A program made the translations under genes and the position numbers. A stretch of 64,000 nt of DNA from Thalassoroseus pseudoceratinae (GTDB lineage: Bacteria > Planctomycetota > Planctomycetia > Planctomycetales > Planctomycetaceae): contig NZ_JAALXT010000002.1 in assembly GCF_011634775.1 (NCBI RefSeq), forward strand, positions 620,001 to 684,000. Direction: 5' to 3'. Below are positions 1-6,751 of this stretch, in pieces (the stretch's first letter is position 1; every line of letters begins with the position of its first letter). The notes beneath the pieces are model-generated. The model saw only the letters and a program-made list of their open reading frames with translations. It ran no database searches and had not been told where the DNA came from.

Positions 1-1
1 G

Positions 2-2491
2 ACGACCAAGCTCGCCGGACACGCCACCCACTTCCTGCCCTTCGACCAAGGCGACCACGGTGCCGCCGGCAACCCCGTCAATCCGAACGGCTACGCAACT
101 TCGTACTTGTGGGAACAAGTCTGGCAGCGAGACAGTTGGTTGGACATTCTCGGCCGGTACCTGGTCGCCGAGCGGAACGAGAAAAAGCAGATCACGAAAA
201 TTATTTTCCCCCGCTATCACCAACTCGATGCCACCCGCAAACTCCAATCCGCCGTGCTCGACGAAGGAGCCGGTCAGAAATACCTGATCCAACACTCCGC
301 CGGTTCCGGGAAAACGAATTCGATTGCCTGGTCGGCCCACTTCCTCGCCGACCTGCATGATGCGAATGACCAGAAAGTGTTCGATACGGTGCTAGTCGTG
401 TCCGATCGTCGCGTGATCGACGGGCAGCTACAGGATGCCATCTACGGTTTCGAACGCACAGCCGGCGTGGTCGCGACCATCAAAGGTGACCAAGGCAGTA
501 AGAGTGCCGAACTCGCCGGCGCATTGAGTGGCGATAAGAAGGTCGTGGTCTGTACGATCCAAACTTTCCCGTTCGCGCTTCAGACGGTGCGAGAACTCGC
601 CGCCACCGAGGGCAAACGGTTCGCAGTCATCGCGGACGAAGCCCATAGTTCCCAGACCGGCGAAGCGGCCTCGAAGTTGAAACAGGTGCTCTCTGCCGAG
701 GAACAGGAAGAACTCAAAGACGGCGGAACGATCAGCAGCGAAGACATCCTCACCGCACAAATGGCCTCGCGGGCGGCGGATGCGGGCATCACCTACGTTG
801 CCTTCACCGCCACCCCGAAAGCGAAAACGCTCGAACTCTTCGGCCGCCGTCCCGATCCAACCCAACCTGCCGCCCAAGGCAACCTGCCAGAACCGTTCCA
901 CGTGTATTCGATGCGGCAGGCGATCGAAGAAGGGTTCATTCTCGATGTCCTGAAGAACTACACAACGTACAAACTCGCCTTCAAACTTGCCAATGCAGGC
1001 AAGAATCTCGACGACATCCAAGTCGAACGCAGCACCGCGATGCGTGGACTGATGAATTGGGTGCGGCTGCATCCGTACAACATCGCCCAGAAGGTGCAAA
1101 TCGTCGTCGAACACTTCCGCGAAACTGTTGCCCCGCTACTCGGCAGCAAAGCGAAAGCCATGGTCGTCACCACCAGCCGCAAAGAAGCGGTCCGCTGGCA
1201 ACTGGCTATCAACAAATACATTCAAGAAAAGGGATACGCACTCAAAACCCTAGTCGCGTTTTCCGGGGAAGTCGACGACAAAGAATCCGGCCCCGAGCCA
1301 TTCAAAGAGACGAGCACGGTTCTCAACCCCGATCTCAAAGGCCGCCACATCGCCGAGGCGTTCAAAGAGGACCAATTCCAGATTCTACTCGTCGCAAACA
1401 AATTCCAAACCGGGTTTGATCAACCGTTGTTGTGCGGCATGTACGTCGACAAACGGTTGGCAGGAATCCAAGCCGTGCAAACACTTTCCCGGCTCAACCG
1501 TTGCTACCCCGGCAAAGACGACACCTACATTCTCGATTTCGTCAACGAGCCCGACGAAATCCTTGGGGCCTTCAAAACCTACTACACAACTGCTGAACTC
1601 TCCGACGCGACCGACCCGAACATTATTCTCGACTTGCGTTCCAAGCTGGATGCGTTGGGCTACTACGATGAACACGAAATCGAACGCGTGGTCAAAGTGG
1701 TCCTCGATCCCAAGTCGAAACAGAAGCAACTCGAAGCCGCGATCACCCCCGTTGCGGATCGGCTCCTGAAAAAATTCGCGGCCGCCAAGGAAGCCCAGGC
1801 CCAAGCTAAAGAACACAAAGACGAGAAGTCCGCGCAGGCCGCCCAGGACACAATGGATGCGTTGATGCTGTTCCGTACGGACATCGCCACCTACGTGAGA
1901 GCCTACACGTTCCTTTCGCAGATTTTCGACTACGGCAACACCGATTTCGAGAAGCGAGCGATTTTCTACAAATGCCTGGTGCGACTCCTGAAGTTTGGTC
2001 GAGAACGCGAAGGCGTCGATCTTTCCGAAGTCCAACTCACCCATCACAAACTCAGCCGGCGTGGTCAAGGGAATCTTGGTCTCGCGGGCGACGACGCACC
2101 GAAGCTCAATCCACTCACGGAAATCGGCGGCGGCGCAGTCCATGAGAAAGAAAAGGCCCTGCTCACCGAGATCATCTCCAAGCTCAATGAGATCTACGGC
2201 ACCGACACCACCGACGGCGACCAGCTCTCGCACGCCAACACACTCAACGAGAAAGTGCTGGAATCGCCCCTCCTACAACAACAAGCCGCCAACAACACCA
2301 AAGAGCAATTCGCCAACTCGCCAGATCTGAAGAACGAAATTGTGAATGCAATTATTGAGGCCATGGATGTTCAAACCGAACTCAGCACCAAAGCCCTCAA
2401 CTCCGCCGACCTACAAGAACGCCTCAAGCATCTGATGCTCAACCACCTCGGCCTTTACGAAAAACTGAAAACCCGAGCTACCGGGGCGTGA
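2..2491 (+). CDS. hsdR: Type I restriction endonuclease R subunit, 5' truncated by window edge
   Basis: This is the motor and nuclease subunit of a type I restriction-modification complex, which translocates DNA using ATP and cuts unmethylated DNA. The frame is open from base 2, so the true start and the N-terminal nuclease domain lie left of the window; 829 residues remain. A Walker A motif (HSAGSGKT) sits near residue 98 and a DEAH-like Walker B box (ADEAH) near residue 210, followed by the SF2 helicase motif FTATPK and a motif VI-like region (QTLSRLNR). The helical C-terminal region is rich in Lys and Gln. No hsdM or hsdS lies downstream, so the rest of the system must be upstream or elsewhere. 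It may be cargo of the tRNA-integrated element. Confidence 0.93.
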   Translation, partial: TTKLAGHATHFLPFDQGDHGAAGNPVNPNGYATSYLWEQVWQRDSWLDILGRYLVAERNEKKQITKIIFPRYHQLDATRKLQSAVLDEGAGQKYLIQHSAGSGKTNSIAWSAHFLADLHDANDQKVFDTVLVVSDRRVIDGQLQDAIYGFERTAGVVATIKGDQGSKSAELAGALSGDKKVVVCTIQTFPFALQTVRELAATEGKRFAVIADEAHSSQTGEAASKLKQVLSAEEQEELKDGGTISSEDILTAQMASRAADAGITYVAFTATPKAKTLELFGRRPDPTQPAAQGNLPEPFHVYSMRQAIEEGFILDVLKNYTTYKLAFKLANAGKNLDDIQVERSTAMRGLMNWVRLHPYNIAQKVQIVVEHFRETVAPLLGSKAKAMVVTTSRKEAVRWQLAINKYIQEKGYALKTLVAFSGEVDDKESGPEPFKETSTVLNPDLKGRHIAEAFKEDQFQILLVANKFQTGFDQPLLCGMYVDKRLAGIQAVQTLSRLNRCYPGKDDTYILDFVNEPDEILGAFKTYYTTAELSDATDPNIILDLRSKLDALGYYDEHEIERVVKVVLDPKSKQKQLEAAITPVADRLLKKFAAAKEAQAQAKEHKDEKSAQAAQDTMDALMLFRTDIATYVRAYTFLSQIFDYGNTDFEKRAIFYKCLVRLLKFGREREGVDLSEVQLTHHKLSRRGQGNLGLAGDDAPKLNPLTEIGGGAVHEKEKALLTEIISKLNEIYGTDTTDGDQLSHANTLNEKVLESPLLQQQAANNTKEQFANSPDLKNEIVNAIIEAMDVQTELSTKALNSADLQERLKHLMLNHLGLYEKLKTRATGA

Positions 2492-2651
2492 CTGAATAGA
2501 TTGCAGACGTACCTGGGGGGGACTGAAGTCCGTGTTCACCGGCCTCTGATTGCCGTACTCTTTCAACATGAGAGTGGTCCGTTTATCGAATGGCCCGGTC
2601 ACTGAAGTTTTGGTGGAACTTTCCTCATTCAATGCCTACACTGTGACGACT

Positions 2652-2879
2652 ATGCCACGCCCTGAGAACGAACCCGGCGAAGTCCGCAAACGAGTCGGAC
2701 GAAACATTAAGACCGCCCGCGTTGCTGGCGGTTGGACGGCCGATCAATGCGCGGAGATTGTTGGCGTCAGTCGAGCGACTTGGTTCGCATGGGAGAACGG
2801 TTCTCGATCGCCGGACATCGATAGACTGGACGCTGTCGCCGCTGCCGTAGGCGTTACCGCTGCGGAAATTGTGAAGTAG
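2652..2879 (+). CDS. XRE-family HTH transcriptional regulator
   Basis: A 75-residue protein that is almost entirely one Cro/C1-type helix-turn-helix. The pattern is RVGRNIKTAR, then TADQCAEIVGVSRATWFAWENG, then a closing helix with RLDAVAAAVGV. Such proteins bind operators as dimers and often control mobile-element or restriction genes. I chose the ATG at 2652 because the frame upstream of it (open from 2550) does not look coding, while the residues after it start the family fold. It follows hsdR by 160 bases in the same direction, which would suit a controller of the restriction system or of the element; that role is inference. Confidence 0.8.
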   Translation: MPRPENEPGEVRKRVGRNIKTARVAGGWTADQCAEIVGVSRATWFAWENGSRSPDIDRLDAVAAAVGVTAAEIVK

Positions 2880-3040
2880 CTCAATACTGCTCAGCAAACC
2901 AATTCCCGGTTTTATTTTCAAAGCAGTCTACACAGTGTTGACATTGCGCCAGAACGATTTAGTCTGTGCTGACGGCCACGAAGTCAACACAGTGACGACT
3001 GGTGCGTCAATCCGTCTCTGATCCGAATGAGGCTGAAACG

Positions 3041-3238
3041 ATGAAAAAAGAGTACACCGCGGCGATTGGTAAGACGCTCGCAATCCTCAATTCAAAAGCG
3101 GCAGCGCTCGACATTGAAGCCGCCAAGCTGTCGGACACTTACGCGGCCGCTTGGCACGCTGGCAACTCCGATCGGCCAACGCTCGACGAATTGTTACCGA
3201 TCGACGCTGCTAAAGAGGCGACGTCCTGGTGGACCTAA
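3041..3238 (+). CDS. Small hypothetical protein
   Basis: I do not recognise this 65-residue protein. It is Ala/Lys-rich and mostly helical by composition (KTLAILNSKAAALDIEAAKL), ending in a Trp-Trp-Thr tail. The ATG at 3041 is preceded by a purine-rich stretch; an in-frame upstream start at 3002 is possible. It is the first of a run of short same-strand genes in the mobile element. Confidence 0.5.
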   Translation: MKKEYTAAIGKTLAILNSKAAALDIEAAKLSDTYAAAWHAGNSDRPTLDELLPIDAAKEATSWWT

Positions 3239-3254
3239 GCCGCCGACGCTTCCC

Positions 3255-3278
3255 GCGACCGGCACCGTCGCCGGTCGC
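3255..3278 (+). repeat. GC-rich inverted repeat in gene spacer
   Basis: Nine-base perfect arms, GCGACCGGC at 3255-3263 and GCCGGTCGC at 3270-3278, flank a six-base loop. The hairpin lies between two small genes, 37 bases before the ATG at 3316. It has no downstream T-run, so it is not a standard intrinsic terminator. Related hairpins precede the genes at 4229 and 5014. Confidence 0.7.
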
Positions 3279-3315
3279 ATCTTTCACCGTCCTGGTATCG
3301 CAGGAGATTGAAACC

Positions 3316-3576
3316 ATGTCCGTTTTTCTCCAATGGTTTGAAACCTTCCTCGAAGAAAAGAACCTCCCAGTCGCTCACTGGAACATTACCGCCAGCGATG
3401 GCACCGAACACGTCATTGACTCGGAAGTCGTGATCGAAGCCATCAAGACTGCTCCAGCTCACGAGCAAGCCGAGATCAAAACCACGATTGTGAAAATCGA
3501 TTCCCTCAATGGCGACGTGAATCACTTTTTCCGCCACTTGGCAACCGCTCTGGTTGAGAACTATTCCGCCGCCTGA
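3316..3576 (+). CDS. Small hypothetical protein
   Basis: An 86-residue protein of unknown function, without signal peptide or membrane segment. It opens MSVFLQWFETFLEEKNLP and contains an acidic central part with regularly spaced hydrophobics. The ATG at 3316 has a good upstream AGGAGA; the frame is open back to 3229 but that stretch covers the hairpin spacer and is not convincing as coding. It belongs to the block of short genes in the integrated element. Confidence 0.6.
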   Translation: MSVFLQWFETFLEEKNLPVAHWNITASDGTEHVIDSEVVIEAIKTAPAHEQAEIKTTIVKIDSLNGDVNHFFRHLATALVENYSAA

Positions 3577-3646
3577 CCGCCGCTAACCTCGCCGGCTGGC
3601 AATCGGCGCTGGCTGGCTTCCCGCTTATGAACCGGAGACTTCACCA

Positions 3647-3928
3647 ATGACCAACAAGAAAACTGAGCCACGCATCTACGACAAGCCAGCACGCGGACTC
3701 GCCGGTGCCGCTGCGGAACTCGACTTCCGCCAGCTCCCGGCCAGACGGACCGCTCAAACCGTCCGCGAAATCGAGCTTGCTATGAATCTCCATCACGGCT
3801 TGCTCAAGCGCGAGTTTAAGCCGCTAACGAACTCCGAGCTAACCGACGTCATCGCGGTTTGCTTGCAGATCCTTGACGACCGCGGCGCCGTTGCATCCCT
3901 TCCTACTAATGAGGAGCTAGGCCGATGA
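3647..3928 (+). CDS. Small hypothetical protein
   Basis: A 93-residue protein with a basic N-terminus (MTNKKTEPRIYDKPARG) and a helical second half. I do not recognise the family. GGAG lies upstream of the ATG. Its last codons overlap the next gene in an ATGA arrangement (ATG at 3925, TGA at 3926-3928), which indicates translational coupling and supports both as real genes. Confidence 0.65.
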   Translation: MTNKKTEPRIYDKPARGLAGAAAELDFRQLPARRTAQTVREIELAMNLHHGLLKREFKPLTNSELTDVIAVCLQILDDRGAVASLPTNEELGR

Positions 3929-4125
3929 TCACTGCCGAAAATCGCAACCTGACCGACGAAGAACGCCGTGTTTTACGCGACCTCGCATTCCATGCGGAAG
4001 CCGTGTTGAAACGTCTCGACCTCGAAGCCGAAGCGACTGACCGGCATTTCCCTTGCCAAGCGTACCGCGACGACATCCGGCAAACTGTCGCCGACTTCCG
4101 CCACCTGTTCGGTTACTCGCTATGA
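3925..4125 (+). CDS. Small hypothetical protein, coupled to upstream gene
   Basis: A 66-residue, charged, probably helical protein (NLTDEERRVLRDLAFHAEAVLKRLDLEAEA) of unknown function. It begins by ATGA overlap with the preceding gene. One Cys and several His residues near the C-terminal half do not form a recognisable metal motif. Confidence 0.65.
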   Translation: MITAENRNLTDEERRVLRDLAFHAEAVLKRLDLEAEATDRHFPCQAYRDDIRQTVADFRHLFGYSL

Positions 4126-4180
4126 AGCCGCGACCGCTGCCGTTCGTACGATTGAGTCACTCTGATCGTTTCCCACACTC

Positions 4181-4203
4181 GCGGCCGGTTCGCCGCCGGT
4201 CGC
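4181..4203 (+). repeat. GC-rich inverted repeat in gene spacer
   Basis: Arms GCGGCCGG (4181-4188) and CCGGTCGC (4196-4203) pair with one G-T type mismatch. The right arm and following bases resemble those of the hairpin at 3255-3278. It precedes the ATG at 4229 by 25 bases. Confidence 0.5.
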
Positions 4204-4228
4204 TCTCTCAACACCAAGGAAAACCGAC

Positions 4229-4567
4229 ATGACTGAAACGCCACTCGATTGGTCAACGGCTTGTGATCGAACTGTGCAGAATTGGCAAGAAGGCCGAGAA
4301 CGACGAGCCTACGAGATCACCGAGGAAGCATACTGTTGGGGACTCGAATGCGTCCCTCCGGCACTGATGAAATTGTCCGCTTACCTCTGTGGCGAACCAT
4401 ACACGGACAACGAAAACGGCGAACCTCTGTTCTCAGCTGCTGTGGAGACGGACGGCAAGTATTACGCGGTCGGTCTAATGACCGTCACTGAGTTGCAAGC
4501 TTTCACAAAGGCTGACTTGATGGCTGCAATCGCGAAAGGCGAGGCCGACCAATGTTGCAAAACCTGA
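4229..4567 (+). CDS. Hypothetical protein
   Basis: A 112-residue acidic protein (MTETPLDWSTACDRTVQNW...) with several Cys and Trp residues and no family I can name. It is soluble by composition. AAGGAAAA precedes the ATG. It ends CCKT and overlaps the next gene start at 4552 by 16 bases, so the two are probably one transcription unit. Confidence 0.6.
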   Translation: MTETPLDWSTACDRTVQNWQEGRERRAYEITEEAYCWGLECVPPALMKLSAYLCGEPYTDNENGEPLFSAAVETDGKYYAVGLMTVTELQAFTKADLMAAIAKGEADQCCKT

Positions 4568-4730
4568 CCGACATTGAACTCGCGACAAAGCTGCACATCG
4601 TCCGAGCCTTGATCATCCGGTACACCGACGCGCGAAAACTGAAAGTCCTCTCCGAACGATTCAACGACCTACTAGGCGAGCAAGTCCGCCGCGACCTACT
4701 CGCCGAAGACCTTGAAAGGCAATCGCATGA
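4552..4730 (+). pseudogene. Small hypothetical gene with a probable frameshifted 3' end
   Basis: The frame starting at 4552 reads like a helical protein (ELATKLHIVRALIIRYTDAR ... RRDLLAEDLE) for about 55 codons. It then becomes Arg/Ser-rich and shadow-like, although it stays open all the way to 5445. A one-base shift in the run at 4714-4719 would end the gene at the TGA of 4728-4730, giving an ATGA overlap with the ATG at 4727, the same coupling seen at 3925 and 9721. I therefore suspect a single-base indel or sequencing error. The alternative is a long ORF fused to the ASCH domain. Confidence 0.4.
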
Positions 4731-4937
4731 GCTTTCAAAACGACAAATCCACCGCTCGCCTCGCTCAGTATCCATCGCCGCTAGAAGAACGGCGCGGTCT
4801 GAGCGACTTTGCGCATCTGCTGAACGCTATCCGATCGCTGGATGCATAATTCACGCGGTCGATTATCGAAGCCGCACAACGTCACCTGGCCGAGCTTACG
4901 AAAGCCGATGCGAATGCCGGCAGAGAGAACAGTCCGT
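4727..4937 (+). pseudogene. Small gene interrupted by an in-frame TAA
   Basis: From the ATG at 4727 the frame gives 40 residues ending NAIRSLDA before TAA at 4847-4849. The same frame then continues with coding-like, helix-forming sequence (FTRSIIEAAQRHLAELTKAD) to TGA at 4935-4937. A CAA-to-TAA change would explain this. The first 40 codons could also be a complete small gene. Confidence 0.35.
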
Positions 4938-4944
4938 GATCAAG

Positions 4945-4968
4945 CCGCACCGCCTCGCCGCCGTGCGG
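4945..4968 (+). repeat. Inverted repeat upstream of ASCH gene
   Basis: CCGCAC (4945-4950) pairs with GTGCGG (4963-4968) around a GC-rich loop. It lies 45 bases before the ASCH gene start and is the third hairpin of this kind in the small-gene block. Confidence 0.45.
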
Positions 4969-5013
4969 TCTATCATATGCTGTTCCTGTCCGCTGTCCGA
5001 AACCGAGGAAACC

Positions 5014-5445
5014 ATGCCAAAGAAAAAACAGACCGTCAGAGTCCTCTCCATCCGCCAACCGTATGCCGATCTGATCCTCTCCGGTGATAAGCCGGTAGAA
5101 AACCGCACTTGGCAAACCAAGCACCGCGGCCGGTTGTACATCCACGCTAGCCGCTGGCACTCCAAACGCGAACAGACCGAAGCAATGGCCGCCGGTCATC
5201 CTGGCGACGGCTCGACGCAGGCGATTATTGGCTATGTCGATCTAACCGACATCACCGAATCCGACTTGCTGCTATCCTTCCGTCGCGGCTGTCCCGACGA
5301 GATCCGGCAATTCGCGGATACCTGGGACGAGGACCAATGGCACCACGTCTGCGGTCCGTATTGCTGGATTTTCCAAAATCCGGTGAAGATCGAGCCGATT
5401 GAAGGTGTTAAAGGCAAGCTGAACCTGTGGCCGTATGAGATCTGA
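5014..5445 (+). CDS. ASCH-domain protein
   Basis: A 143-residue protein that is essentially one ASCH domain, a PUA-like beta-barrel thought to bind RNA or modified nucleotides. Family features are the opening RVLSIRQPYADLILSGDKPVENR, where the Gly-x-Lys-x-x-Glu-x-Arg signature stands out, then WQTKHRGRLYIHAS, an acidic GYVDLTDI strand, and a closing WIFQNPVKIEPIEGVKGKLNLW. The ATG at 5014 follows GAGGAAACC and begins a Lys-rich leader. The frame is open upstream to 4552 but that part does not resemble ASCH proteins. Its position in a mobile element with a restriction gene could suit a role in nucleic-acid surveillance, but that is inference. Confidence 0.85.
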   Translation: MPKKKQTVRVLSIRQPYADLILSGDKPVENRTWQTKHRGRLYIHASRWHSKREQTEAMAAGHPGDGSTQAIIGYVDLTDITESDLLLSFRRGCPDEIRQFADTWDEDQWHHVCGPYCWIFQNPVKIEPIEGVKGKLNLWPYEI

Positions 5446-5766
5446 GCGGACAAGTTTTTATGGAGCCAGTTCGCATTGCCCACCGGGTGCGGCAATGGTC
5501 CAGTTGGTCGGATACAAGTGCATCGACGGCCTTATTCAATTCGATGTAGCCAATTTTTTTCCTTAGCGATTTCATCCCGTGCTCCGACGCGGCGGCTCTT
5601 TCCAGTTATTCGCTGGGGTTCCGTCGCGTTTTTTCGTGCGCGGACGATTTCCGAAAAAGTTGAAAAAATTTCTCGATCTGACATTGGGGGGGGCTTAGGG
5701 GTCTGTGCGATGCTATCCGAACGCTGGGGCTGACCTAGCACCATAAGTTTCATTTTGGAGGTGAAA
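5446..5766 (+). other. Intergenic region before the HTH/replication genes
   Basis: About 320 bases with no convincing gene. It includes an AT-rich stretch (around 5555-5680), an eight-G run at 5686-5693, and a GGAG ribosome-binding site at 5757-5760 for the following GTG start. It probably holds the promoter for the 5767-9994 gene group; I could not assign -35/-10 boxes with confidence. Confidence 0.5.
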
Positions 5767-6003
5767 GTGACTCAGATTCTTGAACCGATCACCGGCGGCA
5801 CTGCCTACCCGCTTGAGGTCTTTTTTCGGATGACCGGCTGGGGCCGAGATTCGCTACGGAAAGCAAGGCGCAAAGGACTGCGGGTCCGCTATGCCGGCGG
5901 ACGTGGGTTCGTGATGGGGACCGATTTTTTGGCGTACCTGGACAAACATGGTGAGGATGAATACCCGAGTCAGCAACGTGGAGCCGAAGCAGATGGTGAG
6001 TGA
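5767..6003 (+). CDS. Small HTH/excisionase-like protein
   Basis: A 78-residue protein with the layout of small winged-helix or excisionase proteins: EVFFRMTGWGRDSLRKARRKGLRVRY forms a putative recognition helix, followed by a GGRGFVMGTDFLAYL wing and helix. Such proteins bend DNA at attachment sites or act as regulators in integrative elements. The GTG at 5767 is chosen because GGAG is six bases upstream; an in-frame TTG at 5755 overlaps that site. The C-terminus overlaps the next HTH gene by 11 bases. Confidence 0.65.
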   Translation: MTQILEPITGGTAYPLEVFFRMTGWGRDSLRKARRKGLRVRYAGGRGFVMGTDFLAYLDKHGEDEYPSQQRGAEADGE

Positions 6004-6229
6004 ACTCAAACCCAGTGACCGGCTTGCCGTTGATGCGAAAGACGCTGCCGCCCTTTTAGGAATTTCCGAGCGGCACTTCCGAGACTTGAACACGGCAGGA
6101 CGGGTTCCGGAGCCGATCAAACTCGGCAAGTCGCCGCGATGGTCAGTTGTCGAGCTCAGGGCATGGCTGGCCGCTGGCGGACCTGCTCGCGAACGGTGGG
6201 ATGTCGTGAAGAAGTCACCTTCACGGTGA
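5993..6229 (+). CDS. AlpA/MerR-like helix-turn-helix protein
   Basis: A 78-residue DNA-binding protein of the AlpA/excisionase HTH type. The core reads RLAVDAKDAAALLGISERHFRDLNTAGRVPEPIKLGKSPRWSVVELRAWL, with the two-helix HTH, a Pro-rich turn and the RW...EL.AWL closing helix seen in prophage and ICE excisionases. GGAG nine bases upstream favours the ATG at 5993; other in-frame ATGs lie at 5948 and 5957. It overlaps the upstream small HTH gene and probably acts with it and the integrase in excision control. That role is inferred. Confidence 0.8.
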   Translation: MVSELKPSDRLAVDAKDAAALLGISERHFRDLNTAGRVPEPIKLGKSPRWSVVELRAWLAAGGPARERWDVVKKSPSR

Positions 6230-6349
6230 TCGTTTGAAGTTTGTGGCCTTGCACCGGGGGGTTAAGGCTGAAATCTTTCAATCACAAATGCGAAGACGCC
6301 CGCGCATTTTAGGGGTGAGCGGACGCCTTCAATTTTCAAACCTAGGAAT

Positions 6350-6751
6350 ATGATAAGGCAGAACAATCGAGGAAACAACGGGAATTTGCTCAAGGAGTGG
6401 ATTCGGGCACTGAATTCAAGGTGGGACAACGCCCCCAAGGCACTCACGACCAGCTTATCGCCACCGTCGCAACGGATGTTACTGGTTCACGTATGGGGTG
6501 GTGGCGACGAACTCTATGAGGTCGTCGCGTTGGTTGTGACTTTGTGTGAGGGCTATACCTACCCCGAACTCGCGGCGGATTTTATCAATGAAGTTGGCGA
6601 ACTGACAATTGCCGATCATCGCTATCAGACCCAATTACCCAACGGCGAGTTGGTCGTCTGCACTTGGCAAAATGAAGATGACGCTGAACGCTTGCAACCA
6701 AAAGTTGACGAGTTGACTAAGGCGGCTCTCTCCACGTGGGAGGACGCATAG
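6350..6751 (+). CDS. Hypothetical protein
   Basis: A 133-residue protein of unknown function. A basic, Asn-rich N-terminus leads into a predicted globular part (MLLVHVWGGGDELYEVVALV) with Trp and acidic residues near the end. AGGAA precedes the ATG. Its TAG stop shares one base with the GTG start of the replication gene, so the two are translationally linked and the protein may assist replication or its control. Confidence 0.6.
   Translation: MIRQNNRGNNGNLLKEWIRALNSRWDNAPKALTTSLSPPSQRMLLVHVWGGGDELYEVVALVVTLCEGYTYPELAADFINEVGELTIADHRYQTQLPNGELVVCTWQNEDDAERLQPKVDELTKAALSTWEDA

Noticed and set aside
1385-2233. A 282-codon minus-strand ORF within hsdR
   Set aside because: Shadow of the hsdR frame, with low-complexity Gly/Val/Phe-rich product.
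4552-5445. A single 297-residue protein with N-terminal extension on the ASCH domain
   Set aside because: Residues about 60-150 are Arg/Ser/Cys-rich and do not look coding, whereas another frame there does; ASCH proteins of this type start near 5014.
5686-5693. Eight-G run as a G-quadruplex regulatory element
   Set aside because: Only one long run is present and nearby G-tracts are too few to form a convincing quadruplex.
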